From the NCBI GenBank assembly GCA_012932295.1, contig JAAONU010000004.1, positions 8,866,630-8,930,629 on the forward strand: 64,000 nt of DNA. The letters are read 5' to 3'. The stretch is from Cyclina sinensis (taxonomy: Eukaryota > Mollusca > Bivalvia > Venerida > Veneridae). Below, one piece after another: positions 39,101 to 48,035 of the stretch. Both the position numbers and the translations under genes were made by a program. The stretch's first letter is position 1. Each line of letters starts with the position of its first letter. The notes beneath the pieces are model-generated. The model made no database searches. It saw nothing but the letters and a program-made list of their open reading frames with translations, and was not told the DNA's origin.

Positions 39101-42100
39101 TAGGTACTTCCGTCCCAGCCTCCCCCTGCATCATCCCCACCCCCCAAATTTTCTTGGAGGGGGAGGGATTTTTAAATCATATTTTTTTCTGTGATGAGAA
39201 GATACTTAAGCCTCTCTTCCCCACCCCACTCCATCCCCCGCCACACATTTTTTTCTTCATTTTAACATTTCTCCTTTTGTTTTTGTTTATTTGTTTTAGG
39301 GATGACTCCATCCTACCAGACCTTCCTCCCCTACCCCCACCCCCACAAAAATACCATACTGGGATAAAAAGCTGTCCCCCCTCCCTCTTTTCCTCTTTAT
39401 TTTGCTTTTATTTTTGGGATTGGTAGGTACTTGCAAGCCCTTTTTCAGTAAATCAAACAGACCAGTCTTGGTGACACTCTTGTTTACATACCTCATCCCT
39501 GAACCTTAGAGGTGGCACTTTTTACATACCTCATCCCTGAACCTTAGAGGTGGCACTTTTGTTTACATACCTTATCCCTGAACCTTAGAGGTGGCACTTT
39601 TGTTTACATACCTCATCCCTGAACTTTAGAGGTGGTACTTTTGGATCAAGGTGAAAATGATAATCATTCAATATGGCTTTTGTGACAGCCACCAGACCCT
39701 CTAAATCACGTGTCATAGGACCAACTGTGCCTGAAACTTTATTACCAAAGTTTACATCAAAACTTTTTTAAGCAAAATTTCCTACACAATGACACTTAAT
39801 AGTCTGTTGATGTATATATAGAAAGAAGATCAGATAAGCTGATGTCTTTCTAACTTGAGGAAATGGAGAAACTAACAAAACGCATACTACAATCATACAA
39901 AATTCATAATAACAATTTTCTATTAACCCTTACCCTGCTGAAGGTAATCAACTTAATCTGCCTTTGCAACCAATGCAGACCAAGATCACAGTGATCATGA
40001 TCTGAACTATTCAACATTCAGTGAGTAAATTTTCAATAAGAACACCCATAAACAATTAATGGATTTGTCCAAACTGAAAGATGGACAAGTCCATTTCAGA
40101 TATTTAGCATGGTAAGGGTTGTACACTTCTCTGAAACATCATGCATAAAACCTCTGCCAGTTGCACACTGAGACATCATGCATAAAACCTCTGCCAGTTG
40201 CACACTGAGACATTATGCATAAAACCTCTGCCAGTTGCACACTGAGACATCATGCATAAAACCTCTGCCAGTTGCACACTGAGACATTATGCATAAAACC
40301 TCTGCCAGTTGCACACTGAGACATCATGCATAAAACCTCTGCCAGTTGCACACTGAGACATCATGCATAAAACCTCTGCCAGTTGCACACTGAGACATCA
40401 TGCATAAAAACCTCTGCCAGTTGCACACTGAGACATCATGCATAAAACCTCTGCCAGTTGCACACTGAGACATCATGCATAAAACCTCTGCCAGTTGCAC
40501 ACTGAAACATTATGCATAAAACCTCTGCCAGTTGCACACTGAGACATCATGCATAAAACCTCTGCCAGTTGCACACTGAGACATCATGCATAAAACCTCT
40601 GCCAGTTGCACACTGAGACATTATGCATAAAACCTCTGCCAGTTGCACACTGAGACATTATGCATAAAACCTCTGCCAGTTGCACACTGAGACATCATGC
40701 ATAAAACCTCTGCCAGTTGCACACTGAGACATTCTGCATGAGTCCTTTATCAATTTCAGACTTTTATATATCTAAAAGCGGCAAAATAGATAGCTCAGTA
40801 CTTAACTAGCATATCAAGCAGCATACAGTGTAAACAAAACTCTGATTTCAACATGGCATTTTAAATCAACATTTTTAGGTAGCATAGCTAGCAACAGATT
40901 TTGTTTTATATTACTTTTACAATGATGTTTAAATGACAATCATTTAAGAAATAGCAGAGCACAAAACAAAATTTCAATCTGTAAACAGTACCTTGCATCT
41001 GTCCTTGTGACAAAGATATGTGTCCCTTGCGACTGAAGTTTTCAAAAAGAAACATGTCATGAATGCCAGAAAATAACAACAGTTAACTACAGTAAATTCT
41101 CTAATAGACATCCTTTATTTTATGCCTACCAATGAAATATAGGGAAATATCAGAGAGATAAAAGTGATAATACACTGTTTTGAATCAGTGAAATTACCAT
41201 TTTGATAATACACTGTTTGTGCCCGAACTACTTTTTTACCTGATTCAGCCAAGAACCACACTGCTCCAATGATTGCAGGAAATAGTGAATCTGGTCCTGC
41301 ACCAAGAGGATTTTTCATGAACAGTCACTTTCATGGAAATGTTACTTTCAATTTCAATTCCTCTAAAACTGCAACCCAGCAACTATCTCAACAGGTCATA
41401 AATTCCAGTCCAAAAGCTGGCCTGCTTGGTGAAACTTCAGGAATTTCCCCACCACGTAAATACAAGAGAATCCCCTGTATTTCAGACAGTGACAGCAAGT
41501 GAAATTTATTTACCCTGTTAAATCCAGTTATAATATTGAATTCCTAGTTGTGAACAATGATGAAATTCGCCATAAATAATTTAAAATGTCTGATTTGTTT
41601 ACATAACTCACATGGACAATATCCAATATGGCCGACTTTCAATTCAGTTGATTGAATATTGAATATTGAGTATTAATCCGCTTTTATAATTAAAGTATGT
41701 ATGGCAAAAATTCAATAACTATTGATAAACTGTGTAGACAAAAATAAATGTTATTTGATGAAAGTGTATTCAGTTTATTTCAGCAGAAGTAAAGTTATCA
41801 TATGTATTAGAGATTGTCTGCACTTTTTTTTTGTGCGCAGTAACCAAAGTACGCATTAACTGATTTGGGGCTCACCATGGGGAATTTATTGAAGGCCCTG
41901 ATTAAAAATGTCATAAAAAAAAAACATTTTTGACGTATTGGCATAAAATAAAAAGAAAATTTGTTTGTTTTTTAGTGGAAGATGGGAATTTATTTCATCT
42001 CGTGAACACCATATGTTGATATTTTCACTCGTGGCTGCGCCACTCGTGAAAATATCACATATGGTGTTCACTCGATGAAATAAATTCTCATCTTCCACAA

Positions 42101-45100
42101 AAACAAACAAATATCCTCTATTTCTCTCTTGTCAGATGGTTGAAATGGGAATTAATGAATTGCAATATAACAAAATAACAGCATACCATTAAAACGTTCT
42201 TTTGTTCTCTCAGTATGTTTTGCTAATTCGAAGAAAGATGCCGTTCTACTAAGTGTTTATGTAGCTTATAGAGTTTAACAAAAGCATTCTGACTTGAGCT
42301 CTGTTTAAAATATTGGCATCTAGATAAAGGAAAAATTATTCAACAAATTATATAGCAAATAATTGTTTGTTTCTGGGTAAGGCTGAGTTTCCTTTCACTG
42401 AGTGAACACACAAAAGTGTGTTTTTCATGAGTGGCAATGTTATGAGATAGATACATGCCATGTAACTTCTTCTGGTGTTATTAAATGAATGATTTATCAG
42501 AAGAAGAAAGCAAAAAGGTTTTATTTGCTTTTTTATTAAATGTCAGCTAAAACGTTTTTGCTTTCACTTCTTGACTTCCTGTAGCTTTCAGGAAAAGCAA
42601 CTGTTTTCATTTTTTCCATGCACACTTTTTGTCATTTTATCAACATATTGCCTAATCTGGAACATGTGTGTTTTATCCAAATTGATTAACATAACAAATC
42701 TTAAATGATGCTGCATTGTTGTTGTTGATTTTTTTTTAAATATGGCATAGTTAATTAACCATTCAAGCCAAATAAGACATATTTTATATTCTGACACTTC
42801 TACAGCTGTGAGTTTATAGGGATATAATCTACTGTTATAATACACTTAATTATGAATTAACTTCATGTATAATGGTAAAGAATTTAAGAGAAAAATTTAA
42901 ATTGTTTTATATGGTTAAAAATATTTCTATTTATAAACTGCTGTTATAGCTTAAAGAATTCTACCACATATAACTGTCCTCACCTCACCCTCTCTAGGGT
43001 AGCCTTGAGACCATAACATCCACAAAAATGACTAGGCACTCTGATACTGCCTCCAATGTCACTTCCAAAACCTAGAAATTACAGTTTATTTAACTTGTAC
43101 TTAAAAAACTCTCAGAGAAGATTCAAAACATAGTGTTTTAATCCACCAAATTTTAAAGATAACTTGAAATATTCTTCAGCTAAAACAGAGAACAAAAACA
43201 GTGGCATGTGTGGTCTCCTGAGCAAGATTCTTCATTGCCTGCACAATTAACTACATGGTACAGACCTTCAGTTCTAAAAGTTTCTCTAGCACTTCTTGCA
43301 GCAAACTGAAATCCTCTAGCCAGATTTCATACTTCTGACAACATAGGCCCCAGAAGTATTTAAAAAGTAAAAGTACAAGCATGAACAAAATCTTAATGCA
43401 AAGAGCATGTTTTCATAGCAGACTAATATAGAGCCAATTTTTTAAACTTAGAAATAACAATAATTAATATGAGCAGGAAGCAATCTACTATAAAATATCA
43501 CCATTACTCTGAATTTATTACTCATGGCTAAGTTTGCAAAATTTATTTTCTTACCAACAATAGATGCTCCAGAGCCTAAAAGCGCTGCCTCTCCCCCAGT
43601 TGACCCTCCAGGGACCCTTGTTAAATCAAAAGGGTTTCTTGTCTGTCCATATATAGGATTGCAACATTCATATCTGTAAGGGAGGTTGCAAAATAATATT
43701 TTAATAAACAACTGACAGTCCTGTTTTATCTACCATGTTTTGCCAGGGATCAGAACTGCCAAGAACAGAATGGACTAGACAGCTGACATGTTTGCCACTG
43801 TAAGACAACAAACATCTTGCTGACTTTTCCAGAAAGCTCGAGTCAGTGATATTCCAAATGTGATATGTTCACACGGATTAAAAGCTAAAAGATTTTCTGC
43901 TATACAACATAAGCAAATATCCAGTTACAGATGAGCGCATACTCACTACTCAATACTTATAATTTCATCCTCAGGCAAAAAGCATTAGGGAATAGATTCT
44001 ATGGCTCTTTGGTCTAGAGCATTGGATTTTCAAGTTTTTCATGACTCAACTGCTGTCAGTTCAAACCCCATGATGTATGGGACATTTTCTGATGTGTTGC
44101 ATCTTTCTTTTATAGACAAGAGTTTGTAAAAGTACAGAGACAACCTTTGGATTCTTAAATCAAAACCTTATTAAAAAAAAAGGAGGAAAAAAAAACAGCT
44201 CTACACTGACATAACAAAACAACTCTTCATCCAAAAACTGTGCCTGCCACATTCTCAATCACATTTTACCTTCAAAATCCTCCAATATATGAATAATATT
44301 ACCATATGTTCATAAGACAAAATAGACAAAGAATGACAACACCATTCCACTTACATCATCATAGTTTGTGGTATATTAGTTCTGACAAAAGGAACAGCAC
44401 CAAGGTTCTTTAGTACCTAGAAGAGTTCAAAGGTCATTTTTTACAGACCATTCAAACATACTTGTCCATGATACTTGACTGGTTAGCCATTATGAATTAT
44501 AGTATAAATACAGGGATATTTTGTTCTTACTTACTTCTGAAGTAATTCATGTTACAGGTGAAACAAGAAAACAGCAGTATTAGACTGAACATGTCTGGCA
44601 AAAGCGGGATGATTTATTGAACAAAGCTAAAACTAACATGGAAAACAAACAAAATTAATTGGCATTATATATAACCATATGTGACATAAAGTTGGTTGAG
44701 CCAAAAGTCCATTTTAACAAAGAAAACAAACAATATTTATTACTGCTATATTATTGCATGTGACAGAACGTTGGACAAGACAAAGTCCAATTGTGTAGAA
44801 AAAAAACCAGAAATAACTAGGTCCAAATTTGAGATAGGAAAAAGAGCGACGTTTTTAGTTTTCTGTTACTGTATAATGTGAGTCTTATACAGTTTTGTTA
44901 TTTTCTTTTACAAAAAAATTCTTGTTAGTTACAGCAGTATTTTTCTCCATTACAAAAATAATTACCTTAACAAGTGCAGCATCCTCTGATTTAGGGTTCT
45001 GAAGGAACTGTCCCAGACCCGCAGTGGTATCAAGTCCAGTTATATCAAAGCTTTCCTTTAGACTGACAGGTATTCCATGCAAGAACTGTTTCTTTCCAGT

Positions 45101-48035
45101 TTGCCTGTCCAGGGCTTCAGCAATTTCCTGAAAAAGAAGGCTTTATAACATGTGTTTCAATAGTTCACTGTGATAAAAAAAAATATATGATATCATTTAT
45201 TGTGACATAATGGTAGTTTATATAATTCACTACAATATGATGGCAGTTTATATAATTCACTGCGATATAATGGAAGTTTATATAAAGCATTGTGATATGA
45301 TGGAAGTTTATATAATTCACTGTGATATGATTGCAGTTTATATAATTCACTGTGATATGATGGCAGTTTATATAATTCACTGTGATATAATGGAAGTTTA
45401 TAAAATTCACTGTAATATAATGGCAGTGTATATATTCACAGTAATACAATGGTAGTTTATATAATTCACTGTAATATAATTGCAGTTTATATAATTCACT
45501 GTAATGTAATGGCAGTTTACATAATTCACTGTAATGTAATGGCAGTTTATATAATTCACTGTAATGTAATGGTAGTTAATATGGTAGAATATATCCTGAT
45601 AATTTCAGTACCTTTACCGAAATAATAAAACATAAAGTTCACTGTTTTATGCAAGTTTCAACCTGGATGAAGATATTATTTAAAATGGCAGAATCAGAAG
45701 AATCATGACATTATTTAAATCATCTAGTGTAATACCCTGACAGTGTGCTGAACAATTTCAAGCATCATTTCCATAAAAAAAACTTTTTTAGCTGAGAAGA
45801 AACTACAATGTTATTGTAGGTTTCTGTAATATTTCATGTGCAAACAACAAAAGAAGTCATTTGCACTTGTGGCTTTATACCGTAACTTCTAATAATATAA
45901 CATTTTTGGTGTACAGGGTGAAAAACTCAGTGAAAAACATTTCAATCTTATGTGAAAACAATCAATAATACTATAATCAAATTTCCTTTAACCATTTATG
46001 AGATGAAACTAAAATAACAATTAAATGGCTTTCTGCTAAGGAAATCCCCTAGATGCATTAATGAAAAGGCCTTTAAGGTCTTGATATAGGGTATAAGGTC
46101 TGACTTGTGACACTTTAACTGCAGGTCTGAACAGTGACCTCAGAATTCTATTTTAGAATCAAATGAAAGAAACATGTTGTCTGATTCTCACTTGGTTTAA
46201 ATCATTGACATATTCTCAATGACTTTTTTCACACAAGCTATCCTTAGGTCAACTACATTAATAAGCTAAAACATGAAGCACAAATTCTTACATCAGAAAA
46301 AGACCTGGTCGCTTTTTCATCGAGCTGCATTTTTCTTTGTATCACATTATTCCTTCCTGCAAAAAGTTGCAGACGCAACCAAAGAATATATTCAAAGTAC
46401 ACTGTTATTTCAGTGAATCGCAGTTTGTTTGTTCATGTTACTACCGAAGATATTTTTGAAGTTCACAGCAAACAATACCTTCTACAAACTGCTGAGGTTG
46501 ATTTTTTATAACCCACAGCTGAAATTCTAAATAAAAACATTCAGAATACAACTGACCTCTGCATCTAGAAGTGGTTCGGTAATAGCATTCAGTCTCTTGT
46601 TTGCTTCCAGAGCCTGAAAATGTCAACATTTCTTCAACATAAGCTGTGTGAAATCAAAACAATATAAGAGCAAGATTATAATACTCAACTGCTTTTCAGA
46701 AGATAAAGTTTACTCCAATACATTAAATCTTCAATAACTGAAGTGTTTTTTTCTCGTCCTTGTGCAACTATGAGTTATGACAATTTATTACATTACATTT
46801 AACATTACCAGTGAAAACACTTTAGTATTTTGTTGACTTGTAAGACTCCTATTCTAACAACCACTGTCATTTAAACTGTGACCTTAAAACCCCTAACATT
46901 ATCAGTTCATGTAATCCCTCCTATAAGTAACTGGGTAAAATCCGATCAGTTGAGTTCAATAATTGCCTGTGAGGCTTTCATTTCAACTTTCTCTTGCAGT
47001 AAAAAGACAATAAATATTCTTTAAAAAGTTCAATAACATGCCATCTACAGACTACCAGGTAATCCTATAAAATCTCAGGTACTTACTCAAGTTATAAACC
47101 AAGAAAGAAGTTTAAGTTTATAAAGAGTAGTGAATGTAAGTTTTATGTGTGTTTTATTATTAATATAAATACAAAACTTTTGCCTATAGATTAACACAGT
47201 AACTTACACAAGACTGATAAGCATGCAGAACATCAACAGCTTTGAGTGAGCCATCCTGTAACTGCTGCTGTAGCTCAGTAAATGACAGGGCCAAAATCTT
47301 CGCAGCATCTTCTGCAGGTAACTATATAAGATACACACCCACAAAAGCTTTTCATTACGTGTTTAAATATAACCTTGGTTTAAGCTGTATTACATTTTAT
47401 TTCTCACTTTGTTCAAAACTTGACAAGTGTAGTTTCACAAAAGTTTTTAAACCAATTATATGTTTTTCCTCTATCTTCAGGACTTTGTTGTTCAAGCTAT
47501 TTTTTTAAATCATTCATTCTATATGAATAAATGGGCAGGTGATATCTCATGTCTAAAGTATGCAAAATCTTAGGCTTATAAGACTGTATATTATATGAAC
47601 AAAAAAGATTTAGATTCAGAATAGTAACTCAGGGTTAAGTATAGCATTCAATAACAGAGAAATTTTGTCTAACTTCTAGTCTTACAAAAAAATTCTTTCC
47701 CTAAACTGCGAAAACTAAACAAGCATTCTCCTTACTTATGCCTTGTCAAATTTATTTTTCTCTCAACTTAAAAATAGGGGCATTTCTTGAATTCAACACT
47801 TCTAGAAACATGTTCTGACATAGAAATGACCATGTAAAGTAAAAGAAGTCATTACATTTGCTTTCTTCAGATTATGTTCCACAGCTTCAAATGCAGCCTT
47901 TCTTTGCTCTTGTTTCCTCTTTATCTTCCAAGCAATATGCTGATGCAGCCGCCATTTACGCACAACCTCCCATAAGACAACAACTGCTACACCACTCGCA
48001 AATGCTAGCTTGATCTGGTAATTTCTGTCCGTCAT
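21027..48035 (-). CDS. FAAH: Fatty acid amide hydrolase (FAAH-1 type), 17 coding exons, about 578 aa
   Basis: Exons in transcript order: 48035-47856, 47321-47208, 46613-46557, 45127-44966, 44416-44355, 43673-43555, 43071-42984, 41032-40992, 39730-39612, 38451-38326, 34619-34522, 33770-33665, 32205-32158, 31180-31141, 30745-30634, 29147-29008, 21149-21027 (TAA). The protein has an N-terminal membrane helix (residues about 8-25), then the amidase-signature domain with Lys141 (GIPVSLKES), Ser216 (PGGSTGGE) and nucleophile Ser240 (DIGGSIR), one off human 142/217/241. The C-terminal block ([20 protein letters not shown]) is typical of the family. FAAH hydrolyses anandamide and other fatty acid amides at ER/internal membranes. 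Length matches human FAAH (579). All phases close except between exons 13 and 14, where two bases are missing. Exon 7 uses the second of two overlapping donors. The gene is unusually rich in intronic repeats. Confidence 0.96.
22690..22915 (+). repeat. 46-50 bp minisatellite, about 5 copies
   Basis: The unit contains TGTTTATGAAAAAAGTGC and TCGGTACACTTGAATAGG. Lies in FAAH intron 16. Confidence 0.85.
23793..23799 (+). promoter_or_regulatory. Candidate TATA box for the B-box gene
   Basis: TATAAAT, about 145 bases before the chosen ATG of the nested gene, just upstream of a short CpG-containing stretch (GAGCGCGAA). Suggestive only. Confidence 0.3.
23944..24873 (+). CDS. Single-exon B-box (TRIM-like) protein without RING, 309 aa, nested in FAAH intron 16
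   Basis: ATG at 23944 ([13 protein letters not shown]) is the first methionine codon of the open frame. Residues about 15-55 form a first B-box-like zinc site (Cys15, 18, 31, 34, 39, 42, then paired histidines). A second follows at about 86-110 ([22 protein letters not shown]). Residues about 120-245 are charged with leucine/isoleucine heptads, i.e. a probable coiled coil. No RING precedes it, and no NHL or SPRY domain follows. The protein ends in a short hydrophobic segment ([11 protein letters not shown]) and TGA. Such proteins usually act as oligomeric scaffolds in ubiquitin or immune signalling, but without RING it is unlikely to be an E3 by itself. Lack of introns and its position inside an intron on the opposite strand suggest retroposition or local duplication. 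Tail hydrophobicity could be a weak anchor or a degenerate C-terminus. Confidence 0.83.
   Translation: MAECMDSEGLLQKMCEICKLKGAQNTATTFCVQCQEFMCSLCCVHHKLSKAMKHHIMLEEKEMPHRKASTSIPEYSEVHEGESLIFYCQNHYKLACYKCKDSQHQNCKGVVSLADIRKDIENSEMYRKIKMEIGRMVFLFRQQKSRILQIFQATSDSDDDLHKKEHTQCPAKLGVEMENLLNDKTEHTNEQKIKLIHTMKSCDDIIEQVGKLAGDLRLLEETHQQTQLFIAIKNYQQQMKQIKAVFGTIVGETERIQTPSKSTDCRVNINSKPHTVKPKTSAKSRNEKIICRDCFMISLLLFACWLTNP
25774..27420 (+). mobile_element. 1.6-kb non-autonomous element with internal tandem units
   Basis: Begins GAGGGCCATGATGGCCCTGG, GCTCACCTGAG and ends with the inverse CTCAGGTGAGC. The interior has roughly six to eight diverged units of about 165 bases, each with GGGGC.GGCCA, GACCCAGG, ATGATTTGAACAAACTTGG, CAATGCTGCACACCAAATAT and GACAAGAAGATTTTT. 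No coding capacity. Lies in FAAH intron 16. A related inverted fragment occurs at about 38755-39020. Confidence 0.8.
28008..28690 (+). mobile_element. Foldback element with arrays of GGACAAAATCCCCTT motifs
   Basis: The left end has about six copies of a GGACAAAATCCCCTT-like motif (some as ATAATCCCC). The right end has about six copies in inverse orientation (AAGGGGATTTTGTCC). An AT-rich core separates them. The two ends can pair over roughly 130 bases. No ORF. Lies in FAAH intron 16. Confidence 0.8.
29360..30237 (+). repeat. 41 bp minisatellite, about 21 copies
   Basis: The unit has TTCACATAAGCAGAAAGGAA and GAAAGCAATCAACTTTAGTA with very few substitutions, so the array is recently homogenised. 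It occupies FAAH intron 15, close to exon 16. Confidence 0.95.
31705..31998 (-). repeat. About 41 bp minisatellite carrying abutting splice-site motifs, 7 copies
   Basis: On the FAAH sense strand each unit reads TTTGTTTTCTGTCAG directly followed by GTAAAC, then an A/T spacer. That is a good 3' splice site joined to a 5' splice site with no exon between. It lies in intron 13. Confidence 0.9.
32290..33420 (+). mobile_element. Foldback-like element with GGACAAAAGCCCTCCC motifs, split by an inserted MITE
   Basis: The left part (32313-32412) carries repeated ACAAAAGCCCTCCCA. The right part (33358-33415) carries the inverse, TGGGAGTGCTTTTGTCC and CGACTTTTGTCC. The MITE at 32549-33225 sits between. 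The motif resembles that of the element at 28008-28690. Confidence 0.6.
32549..33225 (+). mobile_element. MITE with 14-bp perfect terminal inverted repeats
   Basis: TACAGTCAAGACTG at the left end and CAGTCTTGACTGTA at the right end are exact inverse complements. Subterminal blocks (GACAGGGAGTCTCTTAAT and GACAGGGAGTCGCTAAA) recur. No coding sequence. Located in FAAH intron 12. Confidence 0.8.
34082..34312 (+). mobile_element. Degraded MITE, same family as 39924-40116
   Basis: Shares ACCCTGCT, CTGCCTTTGC, GCAGACCAAGATCA, AAACTGAAAG.TGGACAAG and ATATTTAGCA with the more intact copy at 39924-40116. Located in FAAH intron 11. Confidence 0.7.
34729..35170 (+). mobile_element. 442-bp MITE with 23-24 bp terminal inverted repeats
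   Basis: Starts CTTAAAGAGGCTGTACTCCA. Ends with the inverse of CTTAAAGGGGCTTTGCTCCA. The interior contains a tRNA-like B-box (inverse of AGAGTTCAAATCTGG). Located in FAAH intron 10. Confidence 0.75.
35695..38335 (-). repeat. 2.6-kb minisatellite array seeded at the exon 10 splice donor of FAAH
   Basis: An alternating dimer of about 58-59 bases. On the FAAH sense strand, one half reads CATGGGACATACAGTAAGTA and the other reads TAGGGCATACAGTATGTACA. The real exon 10 end is AATGGGCCATACA followed by GTAAGTA, so each unit copies the exon-intron border. The array is regular from about 35700 to 37660 and diverged from there to the exon at 38326. It fills most of intron 10. Long open frames on either strand here are repeat artefacts. 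Confidence 0.93.
38755..39020 (-). mobile_element. Fragment of the 1.6-kb element family
   Basis: Contains, in inverse orientation, the unit seen at 25774-27420 (GTGGACCTCTACCAAGTTGG, CAAATCATGACCCCCAGGG). Confidence 0.65.
39482..39640 (-). repeat. Four tandem copies of the FAAH exon 9 3' end plus donor
   Basis: Period about 41-43 bases. The sense strand shows CCACCTCTAAGGTTCAGGGA, TGAG, GTATGTAAACAAAAGTG repeated. The first copy is the actual end of exon 9 (39612); three more lie downstream in intron 9. Confidence 0.93.
39924..40116 (+). mobile_element. Short MITE with AACCCTTACC...GGTAAGGGTT ends
   Basis: AACCCTTACCCTGCT at the left and AGCATGGTAAGGGTT at the right form inverted ends of about 15 bases. 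The type is one I recognise as very common in bivalve genomes. Located in FAAH intron 8. Confidence 0.8.
40128..40738 (+). repeat. 37 bp minisatellite, about 16 copies
   Basis: The unit is GAGACATCATGCATAAAACC followed by TCTGCCAGTTGCACACT, nearly identical copy to copy. It starts directly after the MITE at 39924-40116. Located in FAAH intron 8. Confidence 0.95.
41278..41502 (+). pseudogene. Possible fossil terminal exon of an unidentified coding element
   Basis: A good acceptor (CCAATGATTGCAG) precedes an open frame reading [20 protein letters not shown] and ending in [12 protein letters not shown] then TGA at 41500-41502. It is opposite to FAAH within intron 7. The phase and composition look like the last exon of a transposon-derived or host gene, but I cannot name the family and no partner exons were found. 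Confidence 0.35.
41958..42110. mobile_element. Near-perfect 150-bp palindrome (foldback element)
   Basis: Arms include TTTGTTTTTTAGTGGAAGAT, CACCATATGTTGATATTTTC, CACTCGTGG and their inverse, around the centre GGCTGCGCC. It would fold into a hairpin of roughly 70 base pairs. Located in FAAH intron 7. Confidence 0.9.
43555..43673 (-). CDS. FAAH: FAAH exon 6 with amidase signature and cis-serine
   Basis: Encodes [13 protein letters not shown] and [18 protein letters not shown]. The glycine-serine-rich core contains Ser216. The second serine of the usual GGSSGG is threonine here. The adjoining exon 7 (43071-42984) supplies [14 protein letters not shown] with nucleophile Ser240. Confidence 0.95.
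43995..44105 (+). mobile_element. SINE head fragment
   Basis: TGGCTCTTTGGTCTAGAGC (A-box-like) and AGTTCAAACCCC (B-box-like) at tRNA-like spacing. Located in FAAH intron 5. Confidence 0.4.
44966..45127 (-). CDS. FAAH: FAAH exon 4 with catalytic lysine
   Basis: Encodes residues 118-171. [19 protein letters not shown] contains Lys141, the general base in the FAAH triad. Clean CAG acceptor and GTAATT donor, phase 0 on both sides. Confidence 0.95.
45165..45575 (+). repeat. 30 bp minisatellite, about 14 copies
   Basis: The unit is GATATGATGGCAGTTTATAT plus AATTCACTGT. It lies in FAAH intron 3, ending about 40 bases upstream of the exon 4 acceptor in transcript direction. Open frames through it are artefacts. 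Confidence 0.93.

Noticed and set aside
39091..39426. Proline-rich plus-strand open frame
   Set aside because: It is produced by C-rich intronic sequence with no start context or homology.
45165..45455. Open frames with YIIHCD- and [13 protein letters not shown] repeats
   Set aside because: A translation of the 30-bp minisatellite in FAAH intron 3.
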